A DNA stretch of 64,000 nt from Streptomyces cathayae (lineage in GTDB: Bacteria > Actinomycetota > Actinomycetes > Streptomycetales > Streptomycetaceae). The translations under genes and the position numbers were made by a program. Below the pieces are notes generated by a model, which searched no databases, had not been told where the DNA came from, and saw only the letters and a list, made by a program, of their open reading frames with translations. This document shows positions 1-9,636 of the stretch, in pieces (the first letter of the stretch is position 1; the number at the start of each line of letters is the position of its first letter). The DNA lies in the NCBI RefSeq assembly GCF_029760955.1, contig NZ_CP121682.1, positions 7,334,501 through 7,398,500 of the forward strand, given 5' to 3'.

Positions 1-1651
1 CCACCAGGTCGCCCTCCTGGACCTGCTGGCCCTCCTCGACGGCGATCTTGACGATGGTGCCCTGCATCGGGGAGGCCAGGGTGTCGCCGGAGGCGGCCGG
101 GCCGGACTTCCTGGCCGCCCGCCGCTTGGGCCGGGCGCCGGCCGCCAGCCCGGTGCGGGCCAGCGACATGCCCAGCGAGGCGGGCAGCGAGACCTCCAGG
201 CGCTTGCCGCCGACCTCGACCACCACGGTCTCGCGGCCCGCGTCCTCCTCGTCGGCCTCGGCGTCGGTGCCGGCCGTGAACGGCTTGATGTCGTTGACGA
301 ACTCGGTCTCGATCCAGCGGGTGTGCACGCTGAACGGGCCGTCCTGGCCGTGCAGCTCGGGGGCAAAGGCCGGATCGGCCACCACCGCGCGGTGGAAGGG
401 GATGGCGGTGGCCATGCCCTCGACGGTGAACTCGTCCAGGGCGCGGGCGGCGCGCTGCAGGGCCTCGGCGCGGGTGCGGCCGGTGACGATCAGTTTGGCC
501 AGCAGCGAGTCCCAGGCCGGGCCGATCACGCTGCCGGACTCCACCCCGGCGTCCAGGCGCACGCCGGGTCCGGTGGGCGGGGCGAAGGCGGTCACCGTGC
601 CGGGGGCGGGCAGGAAGTTGCGGCCCGGGTCCTCGCCGTTGATGCGGAACTCGAAGGAGTGGCCGCGCAGCGGCGGGTCGTCGTAGCCCAGCGGCTGGCC
701 GTCGGCGATGCGGAACATCTCGCGGACCAGGTCGAGGCCGGCGACCTCCTCGGTGACCGGGTGTTCGACCTGCAGGCGGGTGTTGACCTCCAAAAAGGAG
801 ATGGTGCCGTCGGCGCCGACCAGGAATTCCACGGTGCCGGCGCCGACGTAGCCGGCCTCCTTGAGGATGGCCTTGGAGGAGGCGTACAGCTCGGCCACCT
901 GGGTGTCGGAGAGGAAGGGGGCGGGGGCCTCCTCGACGAGTTTTTGGTGGCGGCGCTGCAGCGAGCAGTCGCGGGTGGAGACGACCACCACGTTGCCGTG
1001 GGTGTCGGCCAGGCACTGGGTCTCCACGTGCCGGGGTTGGTCCAGGTAGCGTTCGACGAAGCATTCGCCGCGGCCGAAGGCGGCGGTGGCCTCGCGGACC
1101 GCGGAGTCGTAGAGCTCGGGGATCTCCTCCAGGGCGCGGGCGACCTTCAGGCCGCGGCCGCCGCCGCCGAAGGCGGCCTTGATGGCGATGGGCAGGCCGT
1201 GCTGCTTCGCGAAGGCGAGGACCTCCTCGGCCCCGGTGACCGGGTCGGGGGTGCCGGCCACCAGGGGGGCGCCGGCGCGTTGGGCGATGTGCCGGGCGGC
1301 GACCTTGTCGCCCAGGTTGCGGATGGCGGCCGGGGGCGGGCCGATCCAGGTCAGGCCGGCGTCCAGGACGGCCTGGGCGAAGTCGGCGTTCTCGGAGAGG
1401 AAGCCGTAGCCGGGGTGGATGGCGTCCGCGCCGGACTCGGCGGCGGCCTTGAGGACCTTGTCGCTGTCCAGGTAGCTGGTGGCCGGGGTGTCACCGCCCA
1501 GGGCGAAGGCCTCGTCCGCGGCGCGGACGTGCAGAGCGTCCCGGTCCGGGTCGGCGTAGACGGCGACGCTGGTGAGGCCGGCGTCCCGGCAGGCCCGGGC
1601 CACACGGACAGCGATTTCGCCACGGTTGGCGATGAGCACCTTGGTCAGCAT
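1..1651 (-). CDS. accA: Acyl-CoA carboxylase alpha chain (biotin carboxylase plus biotin carrier), cut by window edge
   Basis: This is the alpha chain of an acetyl/propionyl-CoA carboxylase, which carboxylates biotin with ATP and bicarbonate and carries it to the beta chain. The start ATG at 1651 opens with [20 protein letters not shown], the standard first beta-alpha unit of biotin carboxylases. The frame stays open to base 1, about 550 residues. The last visible residues read [20 protein letters not shown], the lipoyl-like domain just before the biotinylated AMKM motif, so only about 40 residues, including the biotin lysine, lie outside the window. Actinomycete AccA proteins are about 590 residues, which fits. 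The start overlaps the end of the cobalamin-chain gene by 7 bases, so translation is probably coupled. The neighbours (PccB, epsilon chain, mutase) point to propionyl-CoA as substrate. Confidence 0.93.
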   Translation of the reverse strand, partial: MLTKVLIANRGEIAVRVARACRDAGLTSVAVYADPDRDALHVRAADEAFALGGDTPATSYLDSDKVLKAAAESGADAIHPGYGFLSENADFAQAVLDAGLTWIGPPPAAIRNLGDKVAARHIAQRAGAPLVAGTPDPVTGAEEVLAFAKQHGLPIAIKAAFGGGGRGLKVARALEEIPELYDSAVREATAAFGRGECFVERYLDQPRHVETQCLADTHGNVVVVSTRDCSLQRRHQKLVEEAPAPFLSDTQVAELYASSKAILKEAGYVGAGTVEFLVGADGTISFLEVNTRLQVEHPVTEEVAGLDLVREMFRIADGQPLGYDDPPLRGHSFEFRINGEDPGRNFLPAPGTVTAFAPPTGPGVRLDAGVESGSVIGPAWDSLLAKLIVTGRTRAEALQRAARALDEFTVEGMATAIPFHRAVVADPAFAPELHGQDGPFSVHTRWIETEFVNDIKPFTAGTDAEADEEDAGRETVVVEVGGKRLEVSLPASLGMSLARTGLAAGARPKRRAARKSGPAASGDTLASPMQGTIVKIAVEEGQQVQEGDLV

Positions 1652-2106
1652 GCCGTCTCCTGTACGTCCGTCCGGTCGGCACTGAGCGCGTCGACGGTCT
1701 CGACGATGCGGCGGATGTTCGCACCGGGGGTGAACACCGCGGCGACGCCCATGGCTTCGAGCGCGCGGACGTCGGCGTCCGGGATGATGCCGCCGACCAG
1801 GATGCGTACGTCGCTCGCGTCTTCCCGTGCCAGCAGTTCGATCACGCGCCCCACGATCGTCAGGTGGGCGCCCGAGAGGACGGAAAGCCCCAGGACGGGC
1901 GCGTCCTCGGCGATGACGGTGGCGACGATCTGCTCCGGGGTCTGGTGCAGTCCGGTGTAGATCACCTCGTGCCCGGCGTCGCGCAGCGCGCGGGCGATCA
2001 CCTTGGCGCCGCGGTCGTGACCGTCGAGCCCGGGCTTGGCGATCACCACACGCAGCCGGGGCGGCGCCGCACCGCCGAGATCTGCGCGCTGTCGCAGGAC
2101 GTTCAT
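1645..2106 (-). CDS. Methylmalonyl-CoA mutase cobalamin-binding chain (stand-alone B12 domain)
   Basis: This 153-residue protein is a free-standing B12-binding domain that completes the mutase large chain encoded upstream in the operon. The motif GLDGHDRG holds D28-x-H30-x-x-G33, in which His binds cobalt from below; SVLSG and LVGGIIP further along are the other B12-fold loops. Chains of this size (about 136-150 residues) occur in isobutyryl-CoA mutase and in archaeal methylmalonyl-CoA mutase. The ATG at 2106 is preferred: an upstream in-frame extension to 2217 exists, but it is proline-rich and unlike the family. The stop lies inside the start of the carboxylase alpha gene. Which reaction it serves is decided by the large chain, whose residues favour methylmalonyl-CoA. 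Confidence 0.9.
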   Translation of the reverse strand: MNVLRQRADLGGAAPPRLRVVIAKPGLDGHDRGAKVIARALRDAGHEVIYTGLHQTPEQIVATVIAEDAPVLGLSVLSGAHLTIVGRVIELLAREDASDVRILVGGIIPDADVRALEAMGVAAVFTPGANIRRIVETVDALSADRTDVQETAC

Positions 2107-2125
2107 GGTCTCTCCGTTCGGAAAT

Positions 2126-2320
2126 TCACTGGGGGAGGGCTGAGGTGCGCCAGCCGGCAGGGCCGTATCCCTGTGGCGTGCGCAGGAGCAGGCGAGGGGA
2201 GGCCCAGGCACCGGCACGGAGGGGAGCGGGCCCGGGATCCGGTGCGCGGACGGCGGAGAGCAGCGCGACCATGGCGGCGAGCTCCTCCGGGGTGGGGTTG
2301 CCCCGTACGACCTTGATCAC
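2126..2320 (-). CDS. pccE: Propionyl-CoA carboxylase epsilon subunit
   Basis: This 64-residue protein begins MIKVVRGNPTPEELAAMVAL and ends in WRTSALPQ, the pattern of the small epsilon subunits (PccE/AccE) found with actinobacterial acyl-CoA carboxylases. Epsilon subunits bind between the alpha and beta chains and raise activity. It sits 73 bp after pccB and 19 bp before the mutase cobalamin chain, all on the same strand, so it belongs to the operon. The middle region is charged and alanine-rich, as usual for the family, and only the two ends are conserved. Its small size makes it easy to miss, but position and end motifs agree. Confidence 0.88.
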   Translation of the reverse strand: MIKVVRGNPTPEELAAMVALLSAVRAPDPGPAPLRAGAWASPRLLLRTPQGYGPAGWRTSALPQ

Positions 2321-2393
2321 AGCGGCTCCTGGGGGGGCGAGAAGGCGGGCTGGAAGAGGCGGGTTGGAAGAGGGCTGGGGGGGTCGGCGGGGG

Positions 2394-3992
2394 TCAGAGG
2401 GGGATGTTGCCGTGTTTCTTGGGCGGCAGCGTCTCGCGTTTGGTGCGCAGCTGGCGCAGTCCGCGGACCAGGTGGCGGCGGGTCTCGGAGGGCATGATCA
2501 CCGCGTCCACGTAGCCGCGCTCGGCCGCGGCATAGGGGTTGAGCAGGGCGTCCTCGTACTCCCGCATCAGCTGGGCGCGGGCGGCCTCGGGGTCTTCGGC
2601 GCCGGCGATGGTGCGCCGGTGCAGGATGTTGACCGCGCCCTGGGCGCCCATCACCGCGATCTGCGCGGTGGGCCAGGCCAGGTTCAGGTCGGCGCCCAGG
2701 TGTTTGGAGCCCATCACGTCGTAGGCGCCGCCGAACGCCTTGCGGGTGATGACCGTGATCAGCGGGACGGTGGCCTCCGCGTAGGCGAAGATCAGTTTGG
2801 CGCCGCGGCGGATGATGCCGTCGTGTTCCTGGTCCACCCCGGGCAGGAAGCCGGGCACGTCCACGAAGGTGATCACCGGCAGGTTGAAGGCGTCGCAGGT
2901 GCGCACGAAGCGGGCGGCCTTCTCGCTGGCGGTGATGTCCAGGCAGCCGGCCAGCTGCAGCGGCTGGTTGGCGACGATCCCGACGGGGCGGCCCTCGATG
3001 CGGCCGTAGCCGGTGAGGATGTTCGGGGCGAACAGCGGCTGGGTCTGGAGGAACTCGCCGTCGTCCAGCACGTGCTCGATGACGGTGTGCATGTCGTAGG
3101 GCTGGTTGGCGGAGTCCGGGACCAGGACGTCCAGTTCCCGGTCGGTGCCGGTCAGCTCCAGGTCGGCTTCCTGGGGGAAGGCGGGCGCCTCGGCGAGGTT
3201 GTTGGAGGGCAGGTAGGACAGCAGCTGCTGGACGTACTCGATGGCGTCCTTCTCGTCGCCGGCCAGGTGGTGGGCCACCCCGGAGGCGGTGTTGTGGGTG
3301 CGGGCGCCGCCCAGCTCCTCGAAGCCGACGTCCTCGCCGGTGACCGTCTTGATCACGTCCGGTCCGGTGATGAACATGTGCGACGTCCGGTCGACCATGA
3401 CGGTGAAGTCGGTGATCGCCGGGGAGTAGACCGCGCCGCCCGCGCACGGGCCCAGGACCAGGGAGATCTGCGGGATCACGCCGGAGGCGTGGGTGTTGCG
3501 GCGGAAGATCTCGCCGTAGGCGCCCAGTGAGGCCACGCCCTCCTGGATGCGGGCGCCGCCGGAGTCGTTGATGCCGATGACGGGGCAGCCGGTCTTCAGG
3601 GCGAAGTCCATCACCTTGACGATCTTCTGGCCGTAGACCTCGCCCAGGGCGCCGCCGAAGACGGTGAAGTCCTGGGAGAAGACGGCGACGGGGCGGCCGT
3701 CGACGGTGCCGTAGCCGGTGATGACGCCGTCGCCGTAGGGGCGGTTGGTCTCCAGGCCGAAGCCGGTGGAGCGGTGCCGGGCGAACTCGTCCAGCTCCAC
3801 GAAGGAGTCCTCGTCCAGCAGCAGGGCGATCCGTTCCCGGGCGGTCAGTTTGCCCTTGGCGTGCTGTTTCTCCACCGCGCGCTGCGAGCCGGCGTGCGTG
3901 GCCTGGTCGATACGTTGTTGCAGGTCCGCGAGCTTCCCCGCGGTCGTACGCATGTCGATGTCGTTCACTGGTTGTTCCACTCCGGGGCTCAC
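2394..3992 (-). CDS. pccB: Propionyl-CoA carboxylase beta subunit (carboxyltransferase)
   Basis: This 532-residue protein transfers the carboxyl group from biotin to propionyl-CoA to give methylmalonyl-CoA. It closely resembles Streptomyces PccB as I recall it, including the start region TTAGKLADL, the oxyanion loops GGARIQEGV and GGAYDVMGS, and the C-terminus KKHGNIPL. Asp425 in GGAYDVMG corresponds to the residue (Asp422 in S. coelicolor PccB) reported to set acyl-CoA preference, and Asp fits propionyl-CoA. The start is a GTG at 3992, three bases past the mutase stop; GTG codons further in are possible, but the total length then falls below the family's 530. It forms the carboxylase with the alpha and epsilon chains of this operon. 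Confidence 0.95.
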   Translation of the reverse strand: MSPGVEQPVNDIDMRTTAGKLADLQQRIDQATHAGSQRAVEKQHAKGKLTARERIALLLDEDSFVELDEFARHRSTGFGLETNRPYGDGVITGYGTVDGRPVAVFSQDFTVFGGALGEVYGQKIVKVMDFALKTGCPVIGINDSGGARIQEGVASLGAYGEIFRRNTHASGVIPQISLVLGPCAGGAVYSPAITDFTVMVDRTSHMFITGPDVIKTVTGEDVGFEELGGARTHNTASGVAHHLAGDEKDAIEYVQQLLSYLPSNNLAEAPAFPQEADLELTGTDRELDVLVPDSANQPYDMHTVIEHVLDDGEFLQTQPLFAPNILTGYGRIEGRPVGIVANQPLQLAGCLDITASEKAARFVRTCDAFNLPVITFVDVPGFLPGVDQEHDGIIRRGAKLIFAYAEATVPLITVITRKAFGGAYDVMGSKHLGADLNLAWPTAQIAVMGAQGAVNILHRRTIAGAEDPEAARAQLMREYEDALLNPYAAAERGYVDAVIMPSETRRHLVRGLRQLRTKRETLPPKKHGNIPL

Positions 3993-3995
3993 TGG

Positions 3996-5582
3996 TCAGA
4001 AGGTGTCGTGGGGGACGTGTACGCCCCAGACGTCGCGCAACGCGTGGGAGACCTCACCGACCGTGGCGTGCCCCCGCAGGGCCTCCCGTATCGCGGGGAG
4101 CACGTTCTCGGTGCCCTGGGCGGCGGTGCGCAGGGCGTCGAGGGCTCGTTCGAGGGCGTCGTTGTCGCGGTCCCTGCGCAGGGCGGCGAGGCGTTCCCGC
4201 TGGTCGAACTCGATCTGGGGGTCTACGCGCAGCGGCTCGTACGGTTCCTCCTCGTCCAGAACGAACGTGTTGACGCCGACCACGGTGCGTTCCTTGTTGT
4301 CGATCTCCTGAGAGATCAGGTAGGCGGAGCGCTCGATCTCGGACTTCTGGAAGCCCTGCTCGATGGCCGCGACGGCACCGCCGCGGTCCTCGACGGCCTG
4401 CATCAGCTCCAGCACCGCCGCCTCGATCTCGTCGGTCATCGACTCCATGAAGTAGGAACCCGCGAAGGGGTCGACGGTCTTGGTCACATCGGTTTCGTAA
4501 GCGATGACCTGCTGGGTGCGCAGGGCCAGTCGTGCTGCCTTCTGGGTGGGCAGGGCGATGGCCTCGTCGTAGGAGTTGGTGTGCAGGGACTGAGTCCCGC
4601 CCAGGACCGCTCCCAGGCCCTGCAGCGCGACCCGGACCAGGTTGACCTCCGGCTGCTGGGCCGTCAGCTGCACACCGGCGGTCTGCGTGTGGAAGCGCAG
4701 CATCTGTGACTTCGGATTCCGGGCGCCGAACTCCTCGCGCATGACGCGGGCCCAGATGCGGCGGGCGGCGCGGAACTTCGCGACCTCCTCCAGCAGCGTG
4801 GTGCGGGCGACGAAGAAGAAGGACAGGCGCGGAGCGAAGTCGTCGACGTCCAGGCCTGCGGCGAGCGCGGCGCGCACGTACTCCCTGGCGTTGGCGAGGG
4901 TGAACGCGATCTCCTGCGCGGGCGTGGCCCCGGCCTCGGCCATGTGGTAGCCGGAGATGGAGATCGTGTTCCAGCGCGGCAGCTCTCGATGGCAGTAGGC
5001 GAAGATGTCACTGATCAACCGCAGCGACTGCTTCGGCGGGAAGATGTAGGTGCCGCGGGCGATGTACTCCTTGAGCACGTCGTTCTGGATCGTCCCGGTC
5101 AGCAGGTCGCCCGGGACGCCCTGCTCGGCGGCGACCAGCTGGTACAGCAGGAGGAGCGTCGAGGCCGGTGCGTTGATCGTCATCGACGTCGACACCTTGT
5201 CGAGCGGCAGACCCCGGAACAGCGTGCGCATGTCCTGGATCGAGTCGATCGCCACACCGACCTTGCCGACCTCGCCCTGGGCGATGGCCTCGTCGGAGTC
5301 GTAGCCCATCTGGGTCGGCAGGTCGAAGGCCACGCTCAGGCCCCCGGTGCCGGCGCCGACCAGCTCGTGATAGCGCTCGTTGGACTCCTTCGCGGTGCCG
5401 AAGCCGGCGTACTGCCGCATCGTCCACGGCCGGCCGGTGTACATCGACGGATACACGCCCCGGGTGAACGGGAACCGTCCCGGCGCGCCCAGTTTGGCGT
5501 TCGCGTCGAAGCCCGCCGGTGTCCCGGCGTCGTAGACCGGCTGGATCGGCAGCCCGGACTCGCTGCGTGCGAGAGAACCCAC
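3996..5582 (-). CDS. Methylmalonyl-CoA mutase large (catalytic) chain, split type
   Basis: This 528-residue TIM-barrel chain of a coenzyme-B12 acyl-CoA mutase lacks a fused B12 domain, which is encoded two genes downstream. The architecture is that of isobutyryl-CoA mutase (IcmA/IcmB), but the substrate residues differ. The motif TMRQYAGF has Tyr59 (Tyr89 in Propionibacterium mutase, Phe80 in IcmA), and [13 protein letters not shown] has Arg177 (Arg207, versus Gln198 in IcmA). Tyr plus Arg binds the free carboxylate of methylmalonyl-CoA, so (R)-methylmalonyl-CoA to succinyl-CoA is the likely reaction. The start is a GTG at 5582, preceded by AGGAGGT (5587-5593). An ATG far upstream would overlap the regulator's operator and lacks family similarity. 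It is the first gene of the operon. Confidence 0.9.
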   Translation of the reverse strand: MGSLARSESGLPIQPVYDAGTPAGFDANAKLGAPGRFPFTRGVYPSMYTGRPWTMRQYAGFGTAKESNERYHELVGAGTGGLSVAFDLPTQMGYDSDEAIAQGEVGKVGVAIDSIQDMRTLFRGLPLDKVSTSMTINAPASTLLLLYQLVAAEQGVPGDLLTGTIQNDVLKEYIARGTYIFPPKQSLRLISDIFAYCHRELPRWNTISISGYHMAEAGATPAQEIAFTLANAREYVRAALAAGLDVDDFAPRLSFFFVARTTLLEEVAKFRAARRIWARVMREEFGARNPKSQMLRFHTQTAGVQLTAQQPEVNLVRVALQGLGAVLGGTQSLHTNSYDEAIALPTQKAARLALRTQQVIAYETDVTKTVDPFAGSYFMESMTDEIEAAVLELMQAVEDRGGAVAAIEQGFQKSEIERSAYLISQEIDNKERTVVGVNTFVLDEEEPYEPLRVDPQIEFDQRERLAALRRDRDNDALERALDALRTAAQGTENVLPAIREALRGHATVGEVSHALRDVWGVHVPHDTF

Positions 5583-5612
5583 GATGACCTCCTGTGGTAC
5601 TCCATCTCTTTT

Positions 5613-5633
5613 GAACGGTACGCAGTACCATTC
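5613..5633. promoter_or_regulatory. Palindromic operator between mutase operon and tetR
   Basis: GAACGGTAC and GTACCATTC form an inverted repeat (8 of 9 positions match) around a 3-base GCA centre. It lies in the 100-bp gap between the divergent mutase and TetR-family starts. A further GGTAC half-site lies at 5596-5600, close to the mutase ribosome-binding site. The size and place suit a TetR-family dimer that represses both directions. The assignment is by position only. Confidence 0.6.
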
Positions 5634-5682
5634 CATTGGGCAAGTGGCCCCCGAAGGACGAGACAGGGAAGGATGGGTGATC

Positions 5683-6369
5683 ATGAGCAAGCCAGCCGCG
5701 CGGATCCGGCTCTCGGAAGCCGCCTTCGCCCTGTTCGACGAGCGCGGATACGAGCAGACCACCGTCGATGACATCGCCGAACGCGCCGGTGTGGGCCGCA
5801 CCACCTTCTTCCGGCACTACCCGGCGAAGGAAGACGTCATCTTCCCCGACCACGACCGGATGCTGGACCAGATCAAGGACCGCCTGGCCACCTCCAACCA
5901 CGAGACCGCCCTGGCCGCCGTCTCCGACGCGGTCCGCCTGGTGCTGCTGCACTACCTCGACGAGGGCGATCTCGCCCGCCGGCGGTACCGGCTCACCAGC
6001 AAGGTCGCCGCGCTCCGCGACCGCGAGATCGCCAGCGTGGCCCGCTACCAGCGCCTGTTCCGCGAGTTCATCTCGAACTGGCTGGGAGACTCCGGCGAGT
6101 CGACCTCGCTCAGGTCCGAGCTCATGGCCGCGTCCGTGGTCGCGGCCCACAACCACGTGCTGCGCCGGTGGCTCCGGGGCGAGTCCCCCGACCCCGTCAA
6201 AGAGGTCGACGCCGCGATGCGTGAGGTGCTCGCCCTGTTCCCGGGTCCGCAGTCCCGCTCGGAGACGGACACCGGCGGCACCACGGTCGTCGCCTTCCGG
6301 AGCGGACAGGACATCGACGCGTTGCTCCCCTCACTGCGGCGCCTCCTCGAGGGCCACCCCGAGCAGTGA
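5683..6369 (+). CDS. TetR-family transcriptional regulator
   Basis: This 228-residue repressor-type protein has an N-terminal helix-turn-helix ([20 protein letters not shown], then [20 protein letters not shown]), the classic TetR DNA-binding region. The C-terminal ligand domain starts near residue 75 and has no specific match I can name. The ATG at 5683 was chosen because the helix-turn-helix begins soon after it; an upstream extension to 5584 crosses the operator. It is divergent from the methylmalonyl-CoA operon with a palindrome between them, so it most likely controls that operon and itself, perhaps in response to an acyl-CoA or acid. The ligand is inferred, not shown. Confidence 0.9.
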   Translation: MSKPAARIRLSEAAFALFDERGYEQTTVDDIAERAGVGRTTFFRHYPAKEDVIFPDHDRMLDQIKDRLATSNHETALAAVSDAVRLVLLHYLDEGDLARRRYRLTSKVAALRDREIASVARYQRLFREFISNWLGDSGESTSLRSELMAASVVAAHNHVLRRWLRGESPDPVKEVDAAMREVLALFPGPQSRSETDTGGTTVVAFRSGQDIDALLPSLRRLLEGHPEQ

Positions 6370-6482
6370 ACACGTCCGGCATGCCCCGTGCCCCTCGATG
6401 AGGGCGCCTGCTCACGTCGAGGTGACCGCTCCGGCCACGGGACCGGGCCCCACGCAGGGGGAAGATCCGAAAGCGCGGCCTG

Positions 6483-7682
6483 TCAGGGGCGCCGCCGGGT
6501 GTTGAGCCGGGCCGCCTGACGTGTCAGGTGGTCGCGCTCGGCGAGGTCGGGTGCCTTCAGGGCTGCCTCGGCGTACAGCCGGGCCGCCGTCGCCAGGTCG
6601 CCGTCACGCTCGTGGAGGTACGCCGCCACCGCGGTGTGGCGGGGCAGTGAGACGTCCAGTTCCGCGAGCGCCGCCAGTCCGGCGCGCGGCCCGTCGGCCT
6701 CGCCGACGGCCACCGCTCGGTTGAGCCGGACGACCGGGCTGCCGGTCAGGCGCGTGAGTTCGTCGTACCACTCGACGATCTGCACCCAGTCGGTCTCCTC
6801 GGCGGTGGGCGCGTCGGCGTGGAGCGCCGCGACGGCGGCCTGGGCCTGGAACTCGCCCAGTCGGTCGCGGGCGAGGGCCGCCTGAAGGATCTCGACGCCC
6901 TCCGCGATCAGAGCGGTGTCCCATCGGCCACGGTCCTGTTCGGCGAGCGGCACCAGGCTGCCGTCGGGCGCGGTCCGGGCGGCGCGCCGGGCGTGATGGA
7001 GCAGCATGAGGGCGAGCAGCCCCGCCACCTCGGGGTGGTCGATCGTGGCCGCGAGCTGCCGGGTGAGCCGGATGGCCTCGGCGGCGAGGTCGACGTCGCC
7101 GGAGTAGCCCTCGTTGAAGACCAGATAGAGGACGCGCAGTACGGTCGCGACGTCACCGGGCTGACCGAACCTTCCCCGAGCCCTCGGCTTCTCCCCATGA
7201 GCAGGGGAGACCCCACTGCCGGCCACGGTGCGCTTGGCCCGGCTGATCCGCTGCGCCATGGTCGCCTCAGGCACCAGATAAGCCTGGGCGATCTGGCGGG
7301 TCGTCAGCCCGCCGACGGCGCGCAGCGTGAGCGCGACGGCGGACGACGGCGTCAGCGACGGGTGGGCGCACAGGAAGTAGAGCTGGAGGGTGTCGTCCAC
7401 CGCGGACGCGGGCCCGGGTGCCGGCTCCTCGTGGACGAGGTCCTCCCGCCGGCGGCGGGAGGCGTCCGCCCGCCTCGCGTCGAGGAACCGGCGCCAGGCC
7501 ACGGCGACCAGCCAGCCCTTCGCATCCCGCGGAGGACTGGCCGGCCAGACGCGGAGCGCCTCGACCAACGCGTCCTGCACGGCGTCCTCGGCCGCCGCGA
7601 AATCGGCTCCCCGGCGGACGAGGATTCCGAGCACACTCGGCGTGAGGCTCCGGAGCAGGACCTCGTCCATGGACGAGGTCAC
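6483..7682 (-). CDS. ECF42-type RNA polymerase sigma factor
   Basis: This ECF sigma factor of about 399 residues has sigma-2 and sigma-4 regions (RGADFAAAEDAVQDALVEAL; LTTRQIAQAYLVPEATMAQR) followed by a long C-terminal extension of helical repeats (VLYLVFNEGYSG, AIRLTRQL, VVRLNRAVAVGEADG). That extension defines the ECF42 group, which has no anti-sigma factor and is regularly paired with DGPF/YCII proteins, as here. The GTG at 7682 overlaps the partner's TGA by 4 bases; an ATG at 7670 is the alternative. In known members the extension is needed for activity. Targets often include the partner gene itself. Confidence 0.9.
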   Translation of the reverse strand: MTSSMDEVLLRSLTPSVLGILVRRGADFAAAEDAVQDALVEALRVWPASPPRDAKGWLVAVAWRRFLDARRADASRRRREDLVHEEPAPGPASAVDDTLQLYFLCAHPSLTPSSAVALTLRAVGGLTTRQIAQAYLVPEATMAQRISRAKRTVAGSGVSPAHGEKPRARGRFGQPGDVATVLRVLYLVFNEGYSGDVDLAAEAIRLTRQLAATIDHPEVAGLLALMLLHHARRAARTAPDGSLVPLAEQDRGRWDTALIAEGVEILQAALARDRLGEFQAQAAVAALHADAPTAEETDWVQIVEWYDELTRLTGSPVVRLNRAVAVGEADGPRAGLAALAELDVSLPRHTAVAAYLHERDGDLATAARLYAEAALKAPDLAERDHLTRQAARLNTRRRP

Positions 7683-8086
7683 TCCGTGATGGTGGGCGGC
7701 GCGGCCAGGAACGGGCGTACCTCGAGCCACTCGTGGATCGGCTTCCCGCCCGCCCCGGGGGCGGCCGACAGTTCCCCGGCCAGCTCGAGGGCACGTTCGT
7801 AGGTGTCGACGTCGATGACCATCCAGCCGGCGATGAGGTCCTTGGTCTCGGCGAACGGGCCGTCGGTGACCGGAGGGCGCCCCTCGCCGCCGTACTGGAC
7901 GAAGGCCCCCTCGGGGGCGAGCGCCTGGCTGTCGACGAACTCGCCGGTCTTCTCGAGCCGGGCCGCGAAGTCGTTCATGTACTGCACGTGGGCCGAGATC
8001 TCCTGTGGCGTCCACCGGTCCATGGGCACGTCGTTGACCGGAGCCGGAGCGCCGCGGTAGTGCTTGAGCAGCAAGTACTTGGCCAT
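7679..8086 (-). CDS. YCII-related DGPF-domain protein
   Basis: This 135-residue protein of the YCII/DGPF family begins MAKYLLLKHYRG and contains the signature DGPFAETKDLIAGW. Such proteins form small ferredoxin-like barrels, are co-transcribed with ECF42 sigma factors and are often their regulon members; their biochemical role is unknown. The stop codon overlaps the sigma-factor start (GTGA), showing coupling. The ATG at 8086 has a purine-rich GGAGAGA just upstream. It is divergent from the CapA-like gene at 8266. Confidence 0.9.
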   Translation of the reverse strand: MAKYLLLKHYRGAPAPVNDVPMDRWTPQEISAHVQYMNDFAARLEKTGEFVDSQALAPEGAFVQYGGEGRPPVTDGPFAETKDLIAGWMVIDVDTYERALELAGELSAAPGAGGKPIHEWLEVRPFLAAPPTITE

Positions 8087-8265
8087 CGTGTCTCTCCTCG
8101 GTCCTGGTGCGCCCCATTGTGGGCGCGTTCACTGCGGGGACGTGGCCGGCCAGGGGTTCTCGACATCGACGTCCGTTTTTTTGGCTCTCGTGGACGAGCC
8201 CGGCGGAGGGTTCGCCCGATGCGTGGCCCGGCCCGCCTCGGCAGGCGCGCGTCTACCGTGGTGGT

Positions 8266-9390
8266 ATGCGCGGCGACGTGGTGACGCTGTTCGTGTGCGG
8301 CGATGTGATGCTCGGCCGCGGCGTCGACCAGATCCTGGCCCGCCCCGGCGATCCGGTGCTGCGGGAGACCTGTGTCGCGGATGCCCGCACCTACGTCCGT
8401 ATGGCCGAGTCGGTCAATGGGCCGGTCCCGGCCCCCGTGCCCCCGTCCTGGCCGTGGGGTGAGGCACTCCGACTGCTGGCCGGGGCCGCCCCGGACGTAC
8501 GGATCGTCAACCTCGAGACCTCCGTCACGCGCAGTGACGCGTTCGCCCCCGGCAAGGCGGTTCACTACCGCATGCATCCGGCCAACGTGCCCGCCCTGAC
8601 GGTGGCCCGGCCCGACGTCTGCGTCCTGGCCAACAACCATGTGCTGGACTTCGGCCGGGAGGGCCTGGCGGAGACACTGGAGACGCTCGACCGCTCGGGC
8701 CTGCGGGTGGCGGGCGCCGGGCGAGGTGCCGCCGAGGCGTACCGGCCGGCGGTCGTCCCCGTCAGGACCGGCGGCCGTGTCCTCGTCCTCGCGCTGGGAG
8801 CGGGCTCCAGCGGTGTCCCGTCCGGCTGGGCGGCGACCGCGGCCCGCTCCGGCGTCGCCCGTCTCCCCGATCTGTCGGCCGGCACGGCCGCCGCGGTGGT
8901 GGAACGTATACAGCGGGCGAAACGTGCGGGCGACACCGTGGTCGTGTCCGTGCACTGGGGCTCCAACTGGGGCTACCACGTCCCCCGCGAACAGATCCGT
9001 TTCGCGCACGCCCTGGTGGACGGCGGCGCCGCCCTCGTCCACGGGCACTCCTCGCACCACCCCCGCCCCATCGAGGTGTACCGGCAGAGGCTGGTGCTGT
9101 ACGGCTGCGGCGACTTCATCGACGACTACGAGGGCATCAGCGGGTACGAGGAGTACCGCGACGACCTCCGGCTCGCCTACTTCGTCACGGTGGCGGCGGA
9201 CACCGGCCGGTTTTTGGGCCTGCGCATGATGCCCCTGTGTTCCCGGCGTATGCGGCTGGAGCCCGCCTCGCGCCAGGACGCCGCCTGGATGCACGCGACC
9301 CTCGACCGTGTCAGCGCTCCCGTGCACCCGGCCCTCGAACCGGACGGCACACTCTCACTGGAGCCGAACCGCCAACGCCCGGCGCTCTGA
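8266..9390 (+). CDS. CapA-family protein (PgsA/CapA metallophosphatase-like fold)
   Basis: This 374-residue protein has the motif series of CapA (poly-gamma-glutamate synthesis) proteins: FVCGDVMLGRG near the start, VNLETSVT, LANNHVLDFG, SVHWGSNWGYHV and HGHSSHHPRPIE. These match the metal-binding loops of a calcineurin-like phosphoesterase fold. CapA proteins act in polyglutamate export or in cell-surface metabolism, but many actinomycete members stand alone, as here, with no CapB/CapC neighbours, so making polyglutamate is unlikely. No signal peptide is visible from the chosen ATG at 8266. An upstream in-frame start at 8107 adds about 50 residues with no family similarity. Confidence 0.85.
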   Translation: MRGDVVTLFVCGDVMLGRGVDQILARPGDPVLRETCVADARTYVRMAESVNGPVPAPVPPSWPWGEALRLLAGAAPDVRIVNLETSVTRSDAFAPGKAVHYRMHPANVPALTVARPDVCVLANNHVLDFGREGLAETLETLDRSGLRVAGAGRGAAEAYRPAVVPVRTGGRVLVLALGAGSSGVPSGWAATAARSGVARLPDLSAGTAAAVVERIQRAKRAGDTVVVSVHWGSNWGYHVPREQIRFAHALVDGGAALVHGHSSHHPRPIEVYRQRLVLYGCGDFIDDYEGISGYEEYRDDLRLAYFVTVAADTGRFLGLRMMPLCSRRMRLEPASRQDAAWMHATLDRVSAPVHPALEPDGTLSLEPNRQRPAL

Positions 9391-9432
9391 GATCCCGCCT
9401 CCCGGTCCCTCCATCGCCGCACCGCTCGCACA

Positions 9433-9465
9433 GGCGGGGCCGGCCACTTCACGGCCGGCCCCGCC
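9433..9465. terminator. Strong hairpin terminator after the capA-like gene
   Basis: GGCGGGGCCGGCC (9433-9445) pairs perfectly with 9453-9465 around a 7-base loop. It lies 43 bp after the capA-like stop and 170 bp after the end of the opposing secreted-protein gene, so it can serve both. There is no T-run, as is common in Streptomyces. Confidence 0.8.
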
Positions 9466-9636
9466 GGTCGGGCCTCGACTCAGTCGGCGATCACCGAGAC
9501 CTCGTGTGCCCGGAGTTCACCCAGGTCCGAGCGGACCTGGTGATTGCCCGTCCCGATGTGCGAAATTCCCGCGTGAGGGGGTTCTCCCGCGGTCAGGCTA
9601 CGAGTGCCTGGACGACCGGATGGACGCCGGGAGATT

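Noticed and set aside
3996..5582. Isobutyryl-CoA mutase (IcmA)
   Set aside because: Tyr59 and Arg177 are methylmalonyl-CoA mutase residues; IcmA has Phe and Gln there.
8266..9390. Poly-gamma-glutamate synthesis operon
   Set aside because: CapB, CapC and CapE homologues are absent; only a lone CapA-fold protein is present.
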